NCBI RefSeq assembly: GCF_009905615.1
Contig: NZ_JAAAKW010000003.1
Location: forward strand, 186,001-250,000
Direction of reading: 5' to 3'
Length of the DNA: 64,000 nt
Origin: Pseudomonas sp. SLFW
GTDB lineage: Bacteria; Pseudomonadota; Gammaproteobacteria; Pseudomonadales; Pseudomonadaceae
The stretch's first letter is position 1. Every line of letters begins with the position of its first letter. The notes below the pieces were generated by a model. The model was given only the letters and a program-made list of their open reading frames with translations, ran no database searches and was not told the DNA's origin. Below, one piece after another: positions 1-9,890 of this stretch. Position numbers and translations under genes: made by a program.

Positions 1-2239
1 CCCGCTGCTGGAACGCGACCGCCGCCGCGTTGAGCTCCTTAACAGCATGTTGTTGTCCATGCCAGGAACGCCGACCCTGTATTACGGCGACGAAATCGGC
101 ATGGGTGACAACATTTACCTCGGCGACCGCGACGGTGTGCGCACGCCGATGCAGTGGTCCATCGACCGCAATGGCGGCTTCTCCCGGGCCAACCCGGCGA
201 GTCTGGTGCTGCCGCCGATCATGGACCCGCTGTACGGCTATCAGTCGGTCAACGTCGAAGCTCAGGACCACGACCCGCATTCATTGCTCAACTGGACCCG
301 GCGCATGCTCGCCGTGCGCAAACAGCAGAAAGCGTTCGGCCGGGGCACGCTGAAAATGCTCTCGCCGAGCAACCGCCGAATTCTGGCCTACACCCGGGAA
401 TACACCGGGCCGGACGGCAAGACTGAAATCATCCTGTGTGTCGCCAACGTCTCCGCCGCGTCCCAGGCGGCCGAACTGGAACTGTCCCATTACGCGGGCA
501 CCGTGCCGGTCGAGATGTTGGGCGGCAGCGCCTTTCCACCCATTGGCCAGCTCAATTACCTGCTGACGTTGCCGCCGTATGGCTTCTACTGGTTCGTGCT
601 GGCCGCGGAGAATCAAATGCCCAGCTGGCACGTCGAACCGGCCGAAAGCATGCCGGATTTCCCCACCCTGGTGCTCAAGCAACGTCTGGAAGAACTGCTG
701 GACGAACCGCTGCGCCAGACCATGGAACAGACCTCGTTGTCGGTCTACTTGCCCAAACGTCGCTGGTTCGCGGGCAAGGGCACGGCCATCGACAACGTGC
801 ACATCGCTTACGCCGTACGCTTCGGCACGGCCGAACGCCCGGTGCTGCTCAGCGAAATCGAAGTCACGTCGGGCAACGATGTGGCGCGGTATCAACTGCC
901 GTTCGGCTTCCTCGCCGAAGATGATTTCAGCAGCGCGCTGCCGCAGCAATTGGCCCTGGCCCGTGTGCGCCGTGGCCGTCAGGTTGGCCTGATTACCGAT
1001 GCGTTCACCCTGGAGCCGTTCATTCGTGCCGTGATCAAGGGCATGCAGGACAAGACTGCATTGCCCACCGACGATGGCGAGCTGCGTTTTCAGCAAACCT
1101 CGAAACTGACGGCCCTGGGCCTGAACGACGAATCTGAAGTGCGCTATCTGTCCGCCGAGCAATCCAATAGCTCGGTCGTGGTCGGCAACGCGCTGGTGCT
1201 GAAGATGATCCGTCGCGTGGCGGCCGGGACGCACCCTGAACTGGAAATGGGCGCGTACCTCACCGAAGCCGGCTACGAACACATCTCGCCGCTGCTGGGC
1301 GCTGTGGTGCGGGTCGACAAGGTGGGCGAGAGTAATCTGCTGATGATCGCTCAGGGGTATCTGAGCAATCAGGGCGACGCGTGGGAATGGACTCAGAACA
1401 ACCTCGAACGTGCTGTGCGCGATCACATGGCCCATGGCTCGTCATCGGCTGAACAGCACGCCAATGCCTTGTTGGAACTCAAGGATTTCGCCGGTTTGCT
1501 AGGACAGCGGTTGGGTGAAATGCACGTGGTGCTGGGCGCGCCGACCGACAATCCCGACTTCAAGACCGAACTCACCAGCGTCAAGGACAGTCAAGCGTCG
1601 GCGAAAAGTGTGGGGGCGCAAATCGAACGTGCGCTGGACTTGCTCGAACAGCATCGCAATACCCTTGAACCCGGCGATCAGCAATTGGTCAGTGAACTGC
1701 TGGGTAAACGCAAACCGCTGCTGGCACAGGTGCAGAGCCTGGCGAAACAGTCGGTGGGCGGCCTGCGCATGCGGGTTCACGGTGACTTGCACTTGGGCCA
1801 GATGCTGGTGGTGAAAGGCGATGCGTACCTGATCGACTTTGAGGGTGAACCGGCGCGACCGCTGCAGGAGCGTCGCGCGAAGTACAGCCCGTTCAAGGAC
1901 GTCAGCGGCGTGTTGCGATCTTTCGACTACGCTGCCGCCATGGCGGTACGCAATGCCCAGAGTGCGGATAGCTCGCCTCAGGCAGAGGCCGCGCGCAAGC
2001 ATGTGGCCGAAACGTATTTGACACAGGCGCGGGACGCGTTCCTCGGGGCTTACAAAACAGCTACCGTCGACGTTGCCCACGCCTGGAAAGACACCGAAGG
2101 GGAGGCGGCCGCACTGGCGCTGTTCACTTTGGAAAAAGCGGCTTATGAAGTGGCCTATGAGGCTGAGAATCGGCCGACCTGGTTGTCGGTACCGCTTCAA
2201 GGTCTACGTGGGCTGCTGGACTTGTCTGATGGAGAATGA
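1..2239 (+). CDS. treS: Trehalose synthase/maltokinase fusion protein, 5' truncated by window edge
   Basis: Interconverts maltose and trehalose (GH13 trehalose synthase part) and phosphorylates maltose to maltose-1-phosphate (maltokinase/Pep2 part). The reading frame is open from base 2, so the start lies outside the window; about 745 residues are visible. The N-terminal visible part is the end of the GH13 barrel ([17 protein letters not shown], then RTPMQWS). From about base 640 comes the maltokinase half, with the aminoglycoside-phosphotransferase-like catalytic loop VHGDLHLGQ (near base 1780) and the metal-binding DFEGEP (near 1840). The stop overlaps the glgB start region, and this pairing is typical of pseudomonad trehalose-to-alpha-glucan operons. 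No defect is seen in the visible part. The fusion call is firm; the gene symbol covers only the first half. Confidence 0.93.
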   Translation, partial: PLLERDRRRVELLNSMLLSMPGTPTLYYGDEIGMGDNIYLGDRDGVRTPMQWSIDRNGGFSRANPASLVLPPIMDPLYGYQSVNVEAQDHDPHSLLNWTRRMLAVRKQQKAFGRGTLKMLSPSNRRILAYTREYTGPDGKTEIILCVANVSAASQAAELELSHYAGTVPVEMLGGSAFPPIGQLNYLLTLPPYGFYWFVLAAENQMPSWHVEPAESMPDFPTLVLKQRLEELLDEPLRQTMEQTSLSVYLPKRRWFAGKGTAIDNVHIAYAVRFGTAERPVLLSEIEVTSGNDVARYQLPFGFLAEDDFSSALPQQLALARVRRGRQVGLITDAFTLEPFIRAVIKGMQDKTALPTDDGELRFQQTSKLTALGLNDESEVRYLSAEQSNSSVVVGNALVLKMIRRVAAGTHPELEMGAYLTEAGYEHISPLLGAVVRVDKVGESNLLMIAQGYLSNQGDAWEWTQNNLERAVRDHMAHGSSSAEQHANALLELKDFAGLLGQRLGEMHVVLGAPTDNPDFKTELTSVKDSQASAKSVGAQIERALDLLEQHRNTLEPGDQQLVSELLGKRKPLLAQVQSLAKQSVGGLRMRVHGDLHLGQMLVVKGDAYLIDFEGEPARPLQERRAKYSPFKDVSGVLRSFDYAAAMAVRNAQSADSSPQAEAARKHVAETYLTQARDAFLGAYKTATVDVAHAWKDTEGEAAALALFTLEKAAYEVAYEAENRPTWLSVPLQGLRGLLDLSDGE

Positions 2240-2241
2240 AA

Positions 2242-4476
2242 ATGAGTGCGTCTGACCCATTCGGTAAAGGCAACCAAAATGTGCTGCCCAACGCCGGCGA
2301 CATGGACGCGTTGATCCGCGCCGAACACCGCGACCCGTTCTCCATGCTCGGCCCCCACAGCGACGGCAAGGAAGGCCAGGTGATTCGCGCCTACCTCCCC
2401 AATGCATTAGGCGTGCGCGTGCTGTCCCGTGACGGTGAACGCGATCTGGGCGAACTGAGCATGAGCGACAAACCCGGCTTTTTCGCCGGGCACTTTCCGG
2501 TGCGAGAGCCTTACCTGTTGAAGATCAACTGGGCCACCGGCGAGCAGATCACCGAAGACCCGTACAGCTTTGGCCAACTCCTCGGCGAGATGGACTTGTA
2601 CCTGTTTGCTGAAGGTAATCACCGCGATCTGAGCAGCGCGCTGGGCGCACAGGTCACGTCCGTCGATGGCGTGAATGGCGTGCGTTTTTCGGTGTGGGCG
2701 CCGAACGCCCGTCGGGTGTCCGTCGTGGGTGACTTCAACAGCTGGGATGGCCGCCGTCACCCGATGCGTGTGCGTTACCCGTCCGGTGTGTGGGAAATTT
2801 TCATCCCGCGCCTTGGCCCCGGCGAAGCCTACAAATATGAAATCCTCGGCCAGCACGGCGTCCTGCCACTCAAGGCCGACCCGATGGCGCTGGCCACCAA
2901 GCTGCCGCCGGACACCGCCTCGAAGGTCGCTGCGCCCCTGAGCTTCGACTGGCAGGACAACGACTGGATGCAGGCCCGTGGCGACAAGCAGGATGTGCAT
3001 CAGCCGCTGTCGATCTATGAATTGCACGCCGGGTCCTGGAAATGGCACCACGGCGGCGATGACGAGCCGGATCGTCCGTTCAATTGGCAAGAGCTGGCGC
3101 GGGAGCTGATTCCGTACATCAAAGGTCTGGGCTTCACCCACATCGAATTGATGCCGATCATGGAACACCCGTTCGGCGGTTCCTGGGGGTATCAACTGCT
3201 CTCGCAATTCGCGCCGAGCGCCCGTTATGGCTCTCCAGAGGATTTCGCGGCCTTCGTCAACGCCTGTCACCAGAACGACATCGGCGTGATTCTCGACTGG
3301 GTGCCTGCGCATTTCCCGACCGACACCCACGGCCTGGCGCAATTCGACGGCACGGCGCTGTACGAATACGGCAACCCGCAGGAGGGGTTCCATCAGGACT
3401 GGGACACGCTGATCTACAACCTGGGCCGCACCGAAGTGCACGGGTTCATGATCGCCTCCGGCCTGCACTGGCTGAAGAAATTCCACATCGACGGCCTGCG
3501 GGTGGATGCCGTGGCATCGATGCTGTATCGCGACTATTCACGTAAAGCCGGGGAGTGGGTGCCGAACCGTTACGGCGGTCGTGAAAATCTGGAAGCCATC
3601 GATTTTCTGCGTCACCTGAACGACGTGGTCGCGCTGGAAGCGCCGGGGGCGTTGGTCATCGCTGAGGAATCCACGGCGTGGCCGGGCGTCAGTCAACCGA
3701 CTCAACAGGGCGGCCTGGGCTTCGCTTACAAATGGAACATGGGCTGGATGCACGACACGCTCAAGTACATTGAGCAGGACCCGATCCATCGTCAGCATCA
3801 CCACGACCGCCTGAGTTTCGGCCTGGTGTATGCGTGGTCCGAGCGTTTTATCCTGCCGATTTCTCACGATGAAGTGGTCCACGGCAAGCATTCGCTGATT
3901 GACAAGATGCCGGGGGATCGCTGGCAAAAATTCGCCAACCTGCGGGCGTACTTGACCTTCATGTGGACCCATCCTGGCAAGAAGCTGCTGTTCATGGGCT
4001 GCGAATTCGGGCAGTGGCGCGAGTGGAACCACGATACCGAGCTGGACTGGCACTTCCTCAACTACGCGGACCACAAAGGCGTGCACACGCTGGTGGGCGA
4101 CCTGAACCGGCTGTATCGGTCCGAGAAGGCGTTGTACGAGCAGGATTGCCAGCCGCAAGGTTTCCAATGGGTCATCGGTGACGATGCGGGCAACAGCGTG
4201 TACGCGTATTTGCGCTGGAGCAAGGACGGCGAGCCGCTGCTGGTGGTGGCGAACCTGACGCCCGTGCCCCGTGAGCATTACCGCGTAGGCGTGCCGTTTG
4301 GTGGCAAATGGGCCGAGTTGCTCAACACCGACGCCGAGGTGTATGCGGGGTCGAACATCGGCAATGGCGGGGGCGTGATGGCCGAGGAGATCAAAAACCA
4401 CGGGCAGGCGTATTCGGTGGCCTTGAACCTGCCACCGTTGGCGGTGGTGGTCTTGAAACCGGTGAGCGACCAGTAA
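2242..4476 (+). CDS. glgB: 1,4-alpha-glucan branching enzyme GlgB
   Basis: Forms alpha-1,6 branches in alpha-glucan in the cytoplasm. It is 744 residues from the ATG at 2242, the usual length. The order is an N-terminal CBM48-like region ([19 protein letters not shown]), the GH13 catalytic barrel and a C-terminal beta domain. The nucleophile is in [10 protein letters not shown] (about residue 422), the acid/base in [11 protein letters not shown] (about 476-477), and the transition-state Asp in [10 protein letters not shown] (about 543). An ATG at 2236 overlaps the treS stop, but the GGAG at 2231-2234 lies too close to it and sits about 7 bases before the ATG at 2242, so 2242 is preferred. It is translationally coupled to treS, which fits the maltose-1-phosphate route to glucan. 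Confidence 0.96.
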   Translation: MSASDPFGKGNQNVLPNAGDMDALIRAEHRDPFSMLGPHSDGKEGQVIRAYLPNALGVRVLSRDGERDLGELSMSDKPGFFAGHFPVREPYLLKINWATGEQITEDPYSFGQLLGEMDLYLFAEGNHRDLSSALGAQVTSVDGVNGVRFSVWAPNARRVSVVGDFNSWDGRRHPMRVRYPSGVWEIFIPRLGPGEAYKYEILGQHGVLPLKADPMALATKLPPDTASKVAAPLSFDWQDNDWMQARGDKQDVHQPLSIYELHAGSWKWHHGGDDEPDRPFNWQELARELIPYIKGLGFTHIELMPIMEHPFGGSWGYQLLSQFAPSARYGSPEDFAAFVNACHQNDIGVILDWVPAHFPTDTHGLAQFDGTALYEYGNPQEGFHQDWDTLIYNLGRTEVHGFMIASGLHWLKKFHIDGLRVDAVASMLYRDYSRKAGEWVPNRYGGRENLEAIDFLRHLNDVVALEAPGALVIAEESTAWPGVSQPTQQGGLGFAYKWNMGWMHDTLKYIEQDPIHRQHHHDRLSFGLVYAWSERFILPISHDEVVHGKHSLIDKMPGDRWQKFANLRAYLTFMWTHPGKKLLFMGCEFGQWREWNHDTELDWHFLNYADHKGVHTLVGDLNRLYRSEKALYEQDCQPQGFQWVIGDDAGNSVYAYLRWSKDGEPLLVVANLTPVPREHYRVGVPFGGKWAELLNTDAEVYAGSNIGNGGGVMAEEIKNHGQAYSVALNLPPLAVVVLKPVSDQ

Positions 4477-4517
4477 AGTCATCGGCTAAAGCAATCGGCG
4501 GTACGCCGCCCAACCGA

Positions 4518-4620
4518 TGGGAGCCGTCGGGGGAACGACGGCAGCGAGTGCGGTTCATCAGTCACAGCGAGGTTGACTGATACGCCACCTTCGCTGCCGT
4601 CGCGCTCTCCGCGCCTCCCA
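4518..4620. repeat. Long imperfect palindrome (hairpin element)
   Basis: Three nested inverted arms are visible. TGGGAG at 4518-4523 pairs with CTCCCA at 4615-4620, a 12-base arm CGACGGCAGCGA at 4536-4547 pairs with TCGCTGCCGTCG at 4591-4602, and ATCAGTCA at 4557-4564 pairs with TGACTGAT at 4574-4581. It lies in the non-coding gap after glgB (4477-4829), where no gene is seen. It does not end in a U-run, so it is not a classical terminator. Its core differs from the REPIN sequences elsewhere in the window. Confidence 0.7.
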
Positions 4621-4829
4621 CGCTGTTTTTCAGGTATTTGGACGGCGTGATTCCCGCCGTGTCCCCATCCAAACCTCTACGTCGCTTCGACGGATTCACC
4701 CCAGCGCTCGGACGAACGTCACCCCCACGCAGTGAACCTGACACGCTTTCAATGGTCTGTTGACCACGTCTCGTCTATCGCATGCGGCCTGTCCACCCGG
4801 CCATTCTTTTTATTTGTCGAAGATTCCCC

Positions 4830-5510
4830 ATGTCACTATCTCGCCTCGTTTCCACCCCCAATTCCCTGATTTCCCCACTGCCGGGTGCTCGACGCCGTTT
4901 GCTCAGCGCCGGTTTGATGGGCACGCTGTTTGTCGTCGGACTCGCCGGTCAGGCTCACGCTGAAGGCAAAGACCGTTGGGTCAGCGACACCCTCAGCACC
5001 TATGTCCGCAGCGGCCCCACCGACGGTTATCGCATCGTTGGCACCCTCAAATCCGGGCAGAAAGTCGAGCTGATCAACACCCAGGGCGATTACAGCCAGG
5101 TGCGCGGCAATTCCGGGGATACCGTCTGGATTCCCTCCAACGATCTTCAAGAAGTCCCCGGCCAGACCGAACGGCTGCCGCAACTGACCCAGCAGGTCAC
5201 CGACCTCAGCGGCCAACTCAAAACCATCGATGATGACTGGAAAACCAAAGTCCAGGGCATGCAGGAGACCCTCGACTCCCGCAAGAAACTCGTCGACGAG
5301 CTCGAAGCCCGCACCAAAGACCTCAACGCCCAGTTGACCGACGCCCAGTCGGAACTGCGCTCTACCCAAGCCAAGCTGGGGGACGAGAACAACCAGGTGT
5401 TAATGCGTTACATGGTCTACGGCGGCAGCATCGCCGGGGCGGGCCTGTTACTGGGCCTGATCCTCCCAGCGCTGACCCGTGGCCGCAAACGCAACGATCG
5501 CTGGTTCTGA
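4830..5510 (+). CDS. Exported SH3-domain protein with C-terminal membrane anchor (TIGR04211/YgiM-like)
   Basis: 226 residues from the ATG at 4830. This start gives a signal-peptide-like N terminus (RRRLLSAGLMGTLFVVGL ending in AHA). A bacterial SH3 domain follows (WVSDTLSTYVRSGPTDGYR through the WIPSNDL strand, roughly residues 45-110), then a coiled coil of about 80 residues rich in E, K, Q and L. The protein ends in one membrane helix (YGGSIAGAGLLLGLILPAL) and a basic tail, RGRKR. The architecture matches the YgiM/TIGR04211 family of inner-membrane proteins exposed to the periplasm, whose function is not settled. An in-frame ATG at 4782 would bury the signal peptide and is less likely. The gene is monocistronic, with a REPIN after it. 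Confidence 0.87.
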   Translation: MSLSRLVSTPNSLISPLPGARRRLLSAGLMGTLFVVGLAGQAHAEGKDRWVSDTLSTYVRSGPTDGYRIVGTLKSGQKVELINTQGDYSQVRGNSGDTVWIPSNDLQEVPGQTERLPQLTQQVTDLSGQLKTIDDDWKTKVQGMQETLDSRKKLVDELEARTKDLNAQLTDAQSELRSTQAKLGDENNQVLMRYMVYGGSIAGAGLLLGLILPALTRGRKRNDRWF

Positions 5511-5520
5511 CCTGATTGTC

Positions 5521-5612
5521 CTGTGGGAGCGAATTCATTCGCGAGAGGCGAGTGCATCCAGCACAGGTCTATCGACTGAACTGACGTCTCGCGAATGAAT
5601 TCGCTCCTACAG
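5521..5612. repeat. REPIN, GAATTCATTCGCG type
   Basis: Two inverted REP units. The left arm starts TGTGGGAGCGAATTCATTCG and the right arm is its complement, ending GAATTCGCTCCTACAG. The near-identical copy at 18553-18642 and the degenerate one at 22917-23019 mark this as a dispersed Pseudomonas element. It lies between two convergent-free plus-strand genes in non-coding DNA. Confidence 0.85.
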
Positions 5613-5862
5613 GTCAGATTTTGCAACGGTTCTACTGATTCTTTGAAATAACCTGTCATTGGCTCTAGGTTGATTCTTCTGGCTGCGCTATTTTGGTGCG
5701 GCTTCCCGGTACTGTCGTGGGCCGGGGTGGCTAGCAACAGCGCTCCAACAAATGTGCATCTGCAGTCGCAAGGATGCCGGGCGAGTCGTGAGAGGGCATG
5801 TCCCCATCCGGCTCGACCCGCCAATGCTGTTCCACATTCAAAAGAAGAAAGAGAGTCGACTC

Positions 5863-7587
5863 ATGAAGTTTGAACCCTTGGCCAAGTCGCTCATTGCGAC
5901 CTCGCTCACCCTCGCGTTTTCCTCCACTTACGCCGCCTCCGTCGCCCCCGTTGCCGCTGAAAACGGCATGGTCGTCACCGCTCAGCATCTGGCCACTCAC
6001 GTCGGCGTCGATGTGCTGAAGTCCGGCGGTAACGCGGTGGACGCTGCCGTTGCCGTAGGTTATGCGCTGGCAGTGGTTTACCCGGCTGCGGGTAACCTCG
6101 GCGGCGGTGGTTTCATGACCATCCAGCTGGCGGACGGCCGCAAGACCTTCCTCGATTTCCGCGAAAAAGCCCCGCAGGCCGCCACCGCCAACATGTACCT
6201 GGACAAGGACGGCAACGTCGTTCCGGACCTCAGCTCCAAGGGCCATCTGGCCGTGGGCGTACCGGGCACGGTGTCCGGCATGGAAATGGCGCTGAGCAAA
6301 TACGGCACCAAGAAGCGCGCCGAGGTCATTGCACCGGCGATCAAACTCGCCGAAAACGGCTTCCCGCTTGAGCAGGGCGACATCGATCTGCTGCACACCG
6401 CGACCGACGAGTTCAAGGCTGACAAGGACCTGACCCCGATCTTTCTGAACAAAGGCCAGCCGATGCAGGTTGGCGACAAGCTGGTGCAGAAGGACCTGGC
6501 GAAAACCCTCAAGGAAATCTCTGCCAAGGGTACCGACGGTTTCTACAAGGGCTGGGTCGCCAAGGCTATCGTCGATTCGAGCAAGGCGGGCAAGGGCATC
6601 ATCGTTCAGGCCGACCTCGATAAGTACAAAACCCGCGAACTGGCGCCCATCGAGTGCGATTACCGGGGCTACCACGTGGTCTCCGCGCCGCCGCCAAGCT
6701 CGGGTGGTGTGGTGATCTGCGAGATCATGAACATCCTCGAAGGCTACCCGATGAAGGAGCTGGGCTATCACTCGGCTCAGGGCATGCACTACCAGATCGA
6801 AGCCATGCGTCACGCCTACGTGGACCGCAACAGCTACCTCGGCGACCCGGATTTCGTGAAGAACCCGATCGCGCACCTGCTGGACCGTGACTACGCCACC
6901 AAACTGCGCGCCGCCATCGAACCGCAAAAAGCCGGCGATTCCCAGGCCATCAAACCGGGCGTTTCGCCTCACGAAGGCAACAACACCACGCACTATTCCA
7001 TCGTCGATAAGTGGGGCAACGCGGTTTCCGTGACCTACACCCTGAACGACTGGTTCGGCGCGGGCGTGATGGCGAGCAAGACCGGCGTGATCCTCAACGA
7101 CGAAATGGATGACTTCACTTCCAAGGTCGGCGTGCCGAACATGTACGGTCTGGTGCAGGGCGAAGCCAACGCCATCGCCCCGGGCAAGACGCCGTTGTCG
7201 TCGATGAGCCCGACCATCGTCACCAAGGATGGCAAAGCGGTAATGGTCGTCGGTACGCCGGGCGGCAGCCGCATCATCACGGCGACTTTGCTGACCATGC
7301 TGAACGTCATCGACTACGGCATGAACATCCAGGAAGCGGTAGATGCGCCACGTTTCCACCAGCAATGGATGCCGGAAACCACCAACCTCGAAAACTTCGC
7401 CGTCAGCCCTGACACGCAGAAGATTCTCGAAAGCTGGGGCCACAAATTTGGCGCGCCACAGGACGCCAACCACCTGGCCGCCATTCTGGTCGGTGCACCT
7501 TCGCTGGGTGGCAAGCCGGTGGGCAACAACCGCTTCTACGGTGCCAACGACCCACGTCGCAATACCGGGCTTTCGCTGGGGTATTGA
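5863..7587 (+). CDS. ggt: Periplasmic gamma-glutamyltranspeptidase
   Basis: Cleaves the gamma-glutamyl bond of glutathione and transfers the glutamyl group to water or amino acids in the periplasm. It is 574 residues from the ATG at 5863. This start puts a signal peptide at the N terminus (SLIATSLTLAFSSTYAAS) and a purine-rich AAGAAGAAAGAGAG before it. The proenzyme is cut autocatalytically in front of the catalytic Thr in GNNTTHYSIVDKWGN (about residue 376), giving large and small subunits. The small-subunit motifs PLSSMSPTIV and GTPGGSRIITA, the latter forming the oxyanion and glutamate site, are present. The length is normal and there is no defect. The gene stands alone and ends at a strong terminator. 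Confidence 0.95.
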   Translation: MKFEPLAKSLIATSLTLAFSSTYAASVAPVAAENGMVVTAQHLATHVGVDVLKSGGNAVDAAVAVGYALAVVYPAAGNLGGGGFMTIQLADGRKTFLDFREKAPQAATANMYLDKDGNVVPDLSSKGHLAVGVPGTVSGMEMALSKYGTKKRAEVIAPAIKLAENGFPLEQGDIDLLHTATDEFKADKDLTPIFLNKGQPMQVGDKLVQKDLAKTLKEISAKGTDGFYKGWVAKAIVDSSKAGKGIIVQADLDKYKTRELAPIECDYRGYHVVSAPPPSSGGVVICEIMNILEGYPMKELGYHSAQGMHYQIEAMRHAYVDRNSYLGDPDFVKNPIAHLLDRDYATKLRAAIEPQKAGDSQAIKPGVSPHEGNNTTHYSIVDKWGNAVSVTYTLNDWFGAGVMASKTGVILNDEMDDFTSKVGVPNMYGLVQGEANAIAPGKTPLSSMSPTIVTKDGKAVMVVGTPGGSRIITATLLTMLNVIDYGMNIQEAVDAPRFHQQWMPETTNLENFAVSPDTQKILESWGHKFGAPQDANHLAAILVGAPSLGGKPVGNNRFYGANDPRRNTGLSLGY

Positions 7588-7610
7588 GGTGTAAGGGTCA
7601 CACAGTAAAT

Positions 7611-7647
7611 ACGGGCGAGGCAGCGCAGTTGCCTCGCCCGTTTTTTT
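7611..7647 (+). terminator. Rho-independent terminator after ggt
   Basis: An 11-base stem CGGGCGAGGCA (7612-7622) pairs with TGCCTCGCCCG (7630-7640) and is followed by seven Ts. Confidence 0.92.
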
Positions 7648-7686
7648 GATGCACAGATTTTGGTTGCCATCGGGCATGTCGCGGGT

Positions 7687-7699
7687 GTTATGTTATAAC
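7687..7699. promoter_or_regulatory. Zur-box-like operator upstream of folE2
   Basis: GTTATGTTATAAC is a near-perfect dyad with outer arms GTTAT and ATAAC. It matches the general GTTATA-TATAAC core known for Zur operators and lies about 60 bases before the folE2 start. Zur control of the zinc-independent GTP cyclohydrolase FolE2 is known in many proteobacteria, so the site and the gene support each other. Confidence 0.75.
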
Positions 7700-7758
7700 T
7701 CTTTGCGGCGAGCCTTCTCCGGTTCGCGTTGTCCTGATGCTGCGAGAACCTGCCTTAC

Positions 7759-8655
7759 ATGAACACTCCGCTTCCCGACGTTGCCTCCTCCGAATTCTCT
7801 CAATCGCTGCTGCCGCTGGACTGGGTCGGCATGCGAGGCATCGATATTCCCCTGATCCTCGATGAACCTGGCGTTGACGCGCCGATTCATGCCCGTGCGG
7901 ATTTGCAGGTGGATTTGCCAATGCCACAGATCAAGGGCATTCACATGTCACGGCTGTACACGCTGCTCGACCGGTTTGCCGAGCACCACGCCGTCAGCCC
8001 GGCGAGCCTCGCCGCGCTTTTGCAGTTGATGGTGTCCAGTCATGCTGATTGCCATTCCTCGCAGGCGAGCGTGTGTCTGTCCTTCGAATTACTGAGCAAA
8101 CGGCCTGCCTTGATCACGCAGGGGTTGAGCGGCTGGAAGTCCTATCCGGTGGTGGTTGAGGCGCAGTGGAGGGAAGGGCGGCTCGCGCTGACGGTCAGTG
8201 TGGACGTCACCTATTCTTCGACCTGCCCGTGCTCGGCGGCGCTGTCGCGGCAATTGCTGGAGCAGGCGTTCACCGGGCATTTCGGTTCAGGATCAGTGGA
8301 TGCCGACGCCGTGGCGACCTGGCTTCGCCGGAATGGCTCCCACGCAACACCGCACAGCCAGCGCAGCGTGGCGCGGGTTCGGGTGGATGTCGATGAGGAC
8401 GCTGAGCGCCTGGAGCTGCTTGGGTTGATCGACGTCATCGAAGACGCCTTGGGCACGCCGGTGCAGACCGCCGTGAAGCGCGCCGACGAGCAAGCCTTCG
8501 CCCGTCTCAACGGGCAGAACCTGATGTACGTCGAAGATGCCGCGCGAAAGGTTCAGCAGGCGCTGACGGGGCGCTTTCCCGCCAGCAGCGTCTCAGTGCG
8601 CCACTTCGAAAGCCTGCATCCTCACGATGCCGTCGCGTTCTCGTCCAGCCGATAG
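7759..8655 (+). CDS. folE2: GTP cyclohydrolase IB (FolE2)
   Basis: Converts GTP to 7,8-dihydroneopterin triphosphate, the first step of tetrahydrofolate synthesis. It serves in place of zinc-dependent FolE when zinc is scarce. The protein is 298 residues, the normal size. The DUF198 family signatures DWVGMRGIDIPL, KGIHMSRLY (about residue 55) and STCPCSAALSRQ are visible, the last holding the conserved metal-binding or catalytic cysteines. The Zur-like palindrome just upstream implies induction by zinc limitation. It is a single gene, followed by the convergent C-S lyase gene about 10 bases away. Confidence 0.93.
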   Translation: MNTPLPDVASSEFSQSLLPLDWVGMRGIDIPLILDEPGVDAPIHARADLQVDLPMPQIKGIHMSRLYTLLDRFAEHHAVSPASLAALLQLMVSSHADCHSSQASVCLSFELLSKRPALITQGLSGWKSYPVVVEAQWREGRLALTVSVDVTYSSTCPCSAALSRQLLEQAFTGHFGSGSVDADAVATWLRRNGSHATPHSQRSVARVRVDVDEDAERLELLGLIDVIEDALGTPVQTAVKRADEQAFARLNGQNLMYVEDAARKVQQALTGRFPASSVSVRHFESLHPHDAVAFSSSR

Positions 8656-8665
8656 CCGTCGAAGG

Positions 8666-9811
8666 TCACGCGGGTGGCTGAAGACTGCGCTCCATGCGCG
8701 CCAACGCTTCTTCCAGCATCGGCCGAGGGCAGCCGAAGTTCAGGCGCACGAACTGGCCGCAGTCCTCGCCAAACTCCAGGCCGTCACTGAGCGCCACTTT
8801 CGCCTCGCGCAAAAAGAATGCCTGCGGGTGCTGGATGTCCAGCGCCGAGCAGTCGAGCCAGGCCAGATAGGTGCTCTGCGGCAGGTGCATGCGAACGCCG
8901 GGGAAGCGGTTTTTGATGGCGTGGGCCAGGTAATCGCGGTTGTCCTGCAAATACGCGTTGACCTGCTGGAGCCACGCTTCGCCCTGGCTGTAGGCCGCGT
9001 GCGTCGCTTCGAGCCCCAAGGCGTTGACGCTGTCCACTAGCCCCAGCCGACCGGCATTGAAGCGCTCGCGCAGATCGGCGTTCTGGATGATGGCGAAGGC
9101 GGTTTTCATCCCGGCGATGTTCCACGCCTTGCTGGCCGACATCAGCGTCACCGAGCGATCAGCGATTTCCGCGCTCAGGGACGCAACAGGCGTGTGGCGA
9201 CGCCCGTCGAACAGGATATCGGCATGAATTTCATCGGAGACGATCAGTACGTCGTGCCGCACACAGGCGTCACCGATAGCTTGAAGTTCTTCGCGGTCGA
9301 AGACCTTGCCCATGGGGTTGTGCGGGTTGCTGAGCAAAAAAGTACGGGCACTGAGCAGGGCGTGTTGCAATGCCGCGATGTCAGTCGGATATTCGCCGTT
9401 CGCATCGGCCTGCAAAGGCAGGTCTACCCGTGGCAGTTTCCAGTTCGCCGGAGCACTGAGCAGCGGCGAATAATTGGGCGTCTGCACCACTACGCCACTG
9501 CCCGGAGGCGCCAGTGTATTCAAGGCCATGTTCACGCCCGGCTCGACACCGGGCAAAAACACCAGATCCTGCGGCTGAACGTGCCAGCCGTACCGACGCG
9601 CCAAGTGCTCGACCAGCGTCTGACGCAAGGTGTCCTGCGCCACTGAATACCCCAACAGCGGGTGTTCCAGCCGGTTCTTCAGCGCCTGCATGATGGGTGG
9701 GGCCACCGGGAAATCCATGTCTGCCACCCACATCGGCAACACGTCTTCAGGGTACTGGCTCCACTTCTTGCTGCCGGTGTTCAGGCGCTGATAAACGCTG
9801 TTCAGGTCCAT
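8666..9811 (-). CDS. PLP-dependent C-S lyase/aminotransferase, PatB/MalY type
   Basis: 381 residues from the ATG at 9811. A fold-type I PLP enzyme: MWVADMDFPVAPPI and GYSVAQDTLR near the N terminus are hallmarks of the MalY/PatB subgroup. NPHNPMGKVF, VSDEIHADILFDG and the PLP-binding SASKAWNIAGMKT follow in order, and NFGCPRPMLEEAL, with the carboxylate-binding Arg, closes it. Members cleave cystathionine or other cysteine S-conjugates to a thiol, pyruvate and ammonia. The exact substrate is not evident. It lies next to a cysteine desulfurase on the same strand, which suggests a shared link to sulfur amino acids; the two genes are about 80 bases apart. Confidence 0.88.
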   Translation of the reverse strand: MDLNSVYQRLNTGSKKWSQYPEDVLPMWVADMDFPVAPPIMQALKNRLEHPLLGYSVAQDTLRQTLVEHLARRYGWHVQPQDLVFLPGVEPGVNMALNTLAPPGSGVVVQTPNYSPLLSAPANWKLPRVDLPLQADANGEYPTDIAALQHALLSARTFLLSNPHNPMGKVFDREELQAIGDACVRHDVLIVSDEIHADILFDGRRHTPVASLSAEIADRSVTLMSASKAWNIAGMKTAFAIIQNADLRERFNAGRLGLVDSVNALGLEATHAAYSQGEAWLQQVNAYLQDNRDYLAHAIKNRFPGVRMHLPQSTYLAWLDCSALDIQHPQAFFLREAKVALSDGLEFGEDCGQFVRLNFGCPRPMLEEALARMERSLQPPA

Positions 9812-9890
9812 GCTCGTGACGGTCTCGACTAAAACGATGGGCGATTGTGCCAGAGACGAGGGCGCGAAGGCATGGCCGTGGCGCAAAGTC

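Noticed and set aside
5731..7677. 648-residue open frame on the minus strand opposite ggt
   Set aside because: It lies antisense to a complete, well-recognised ggt gene, has the His/Val/Arg-rich composition of an antisense high-GC frame, and shows no motif.
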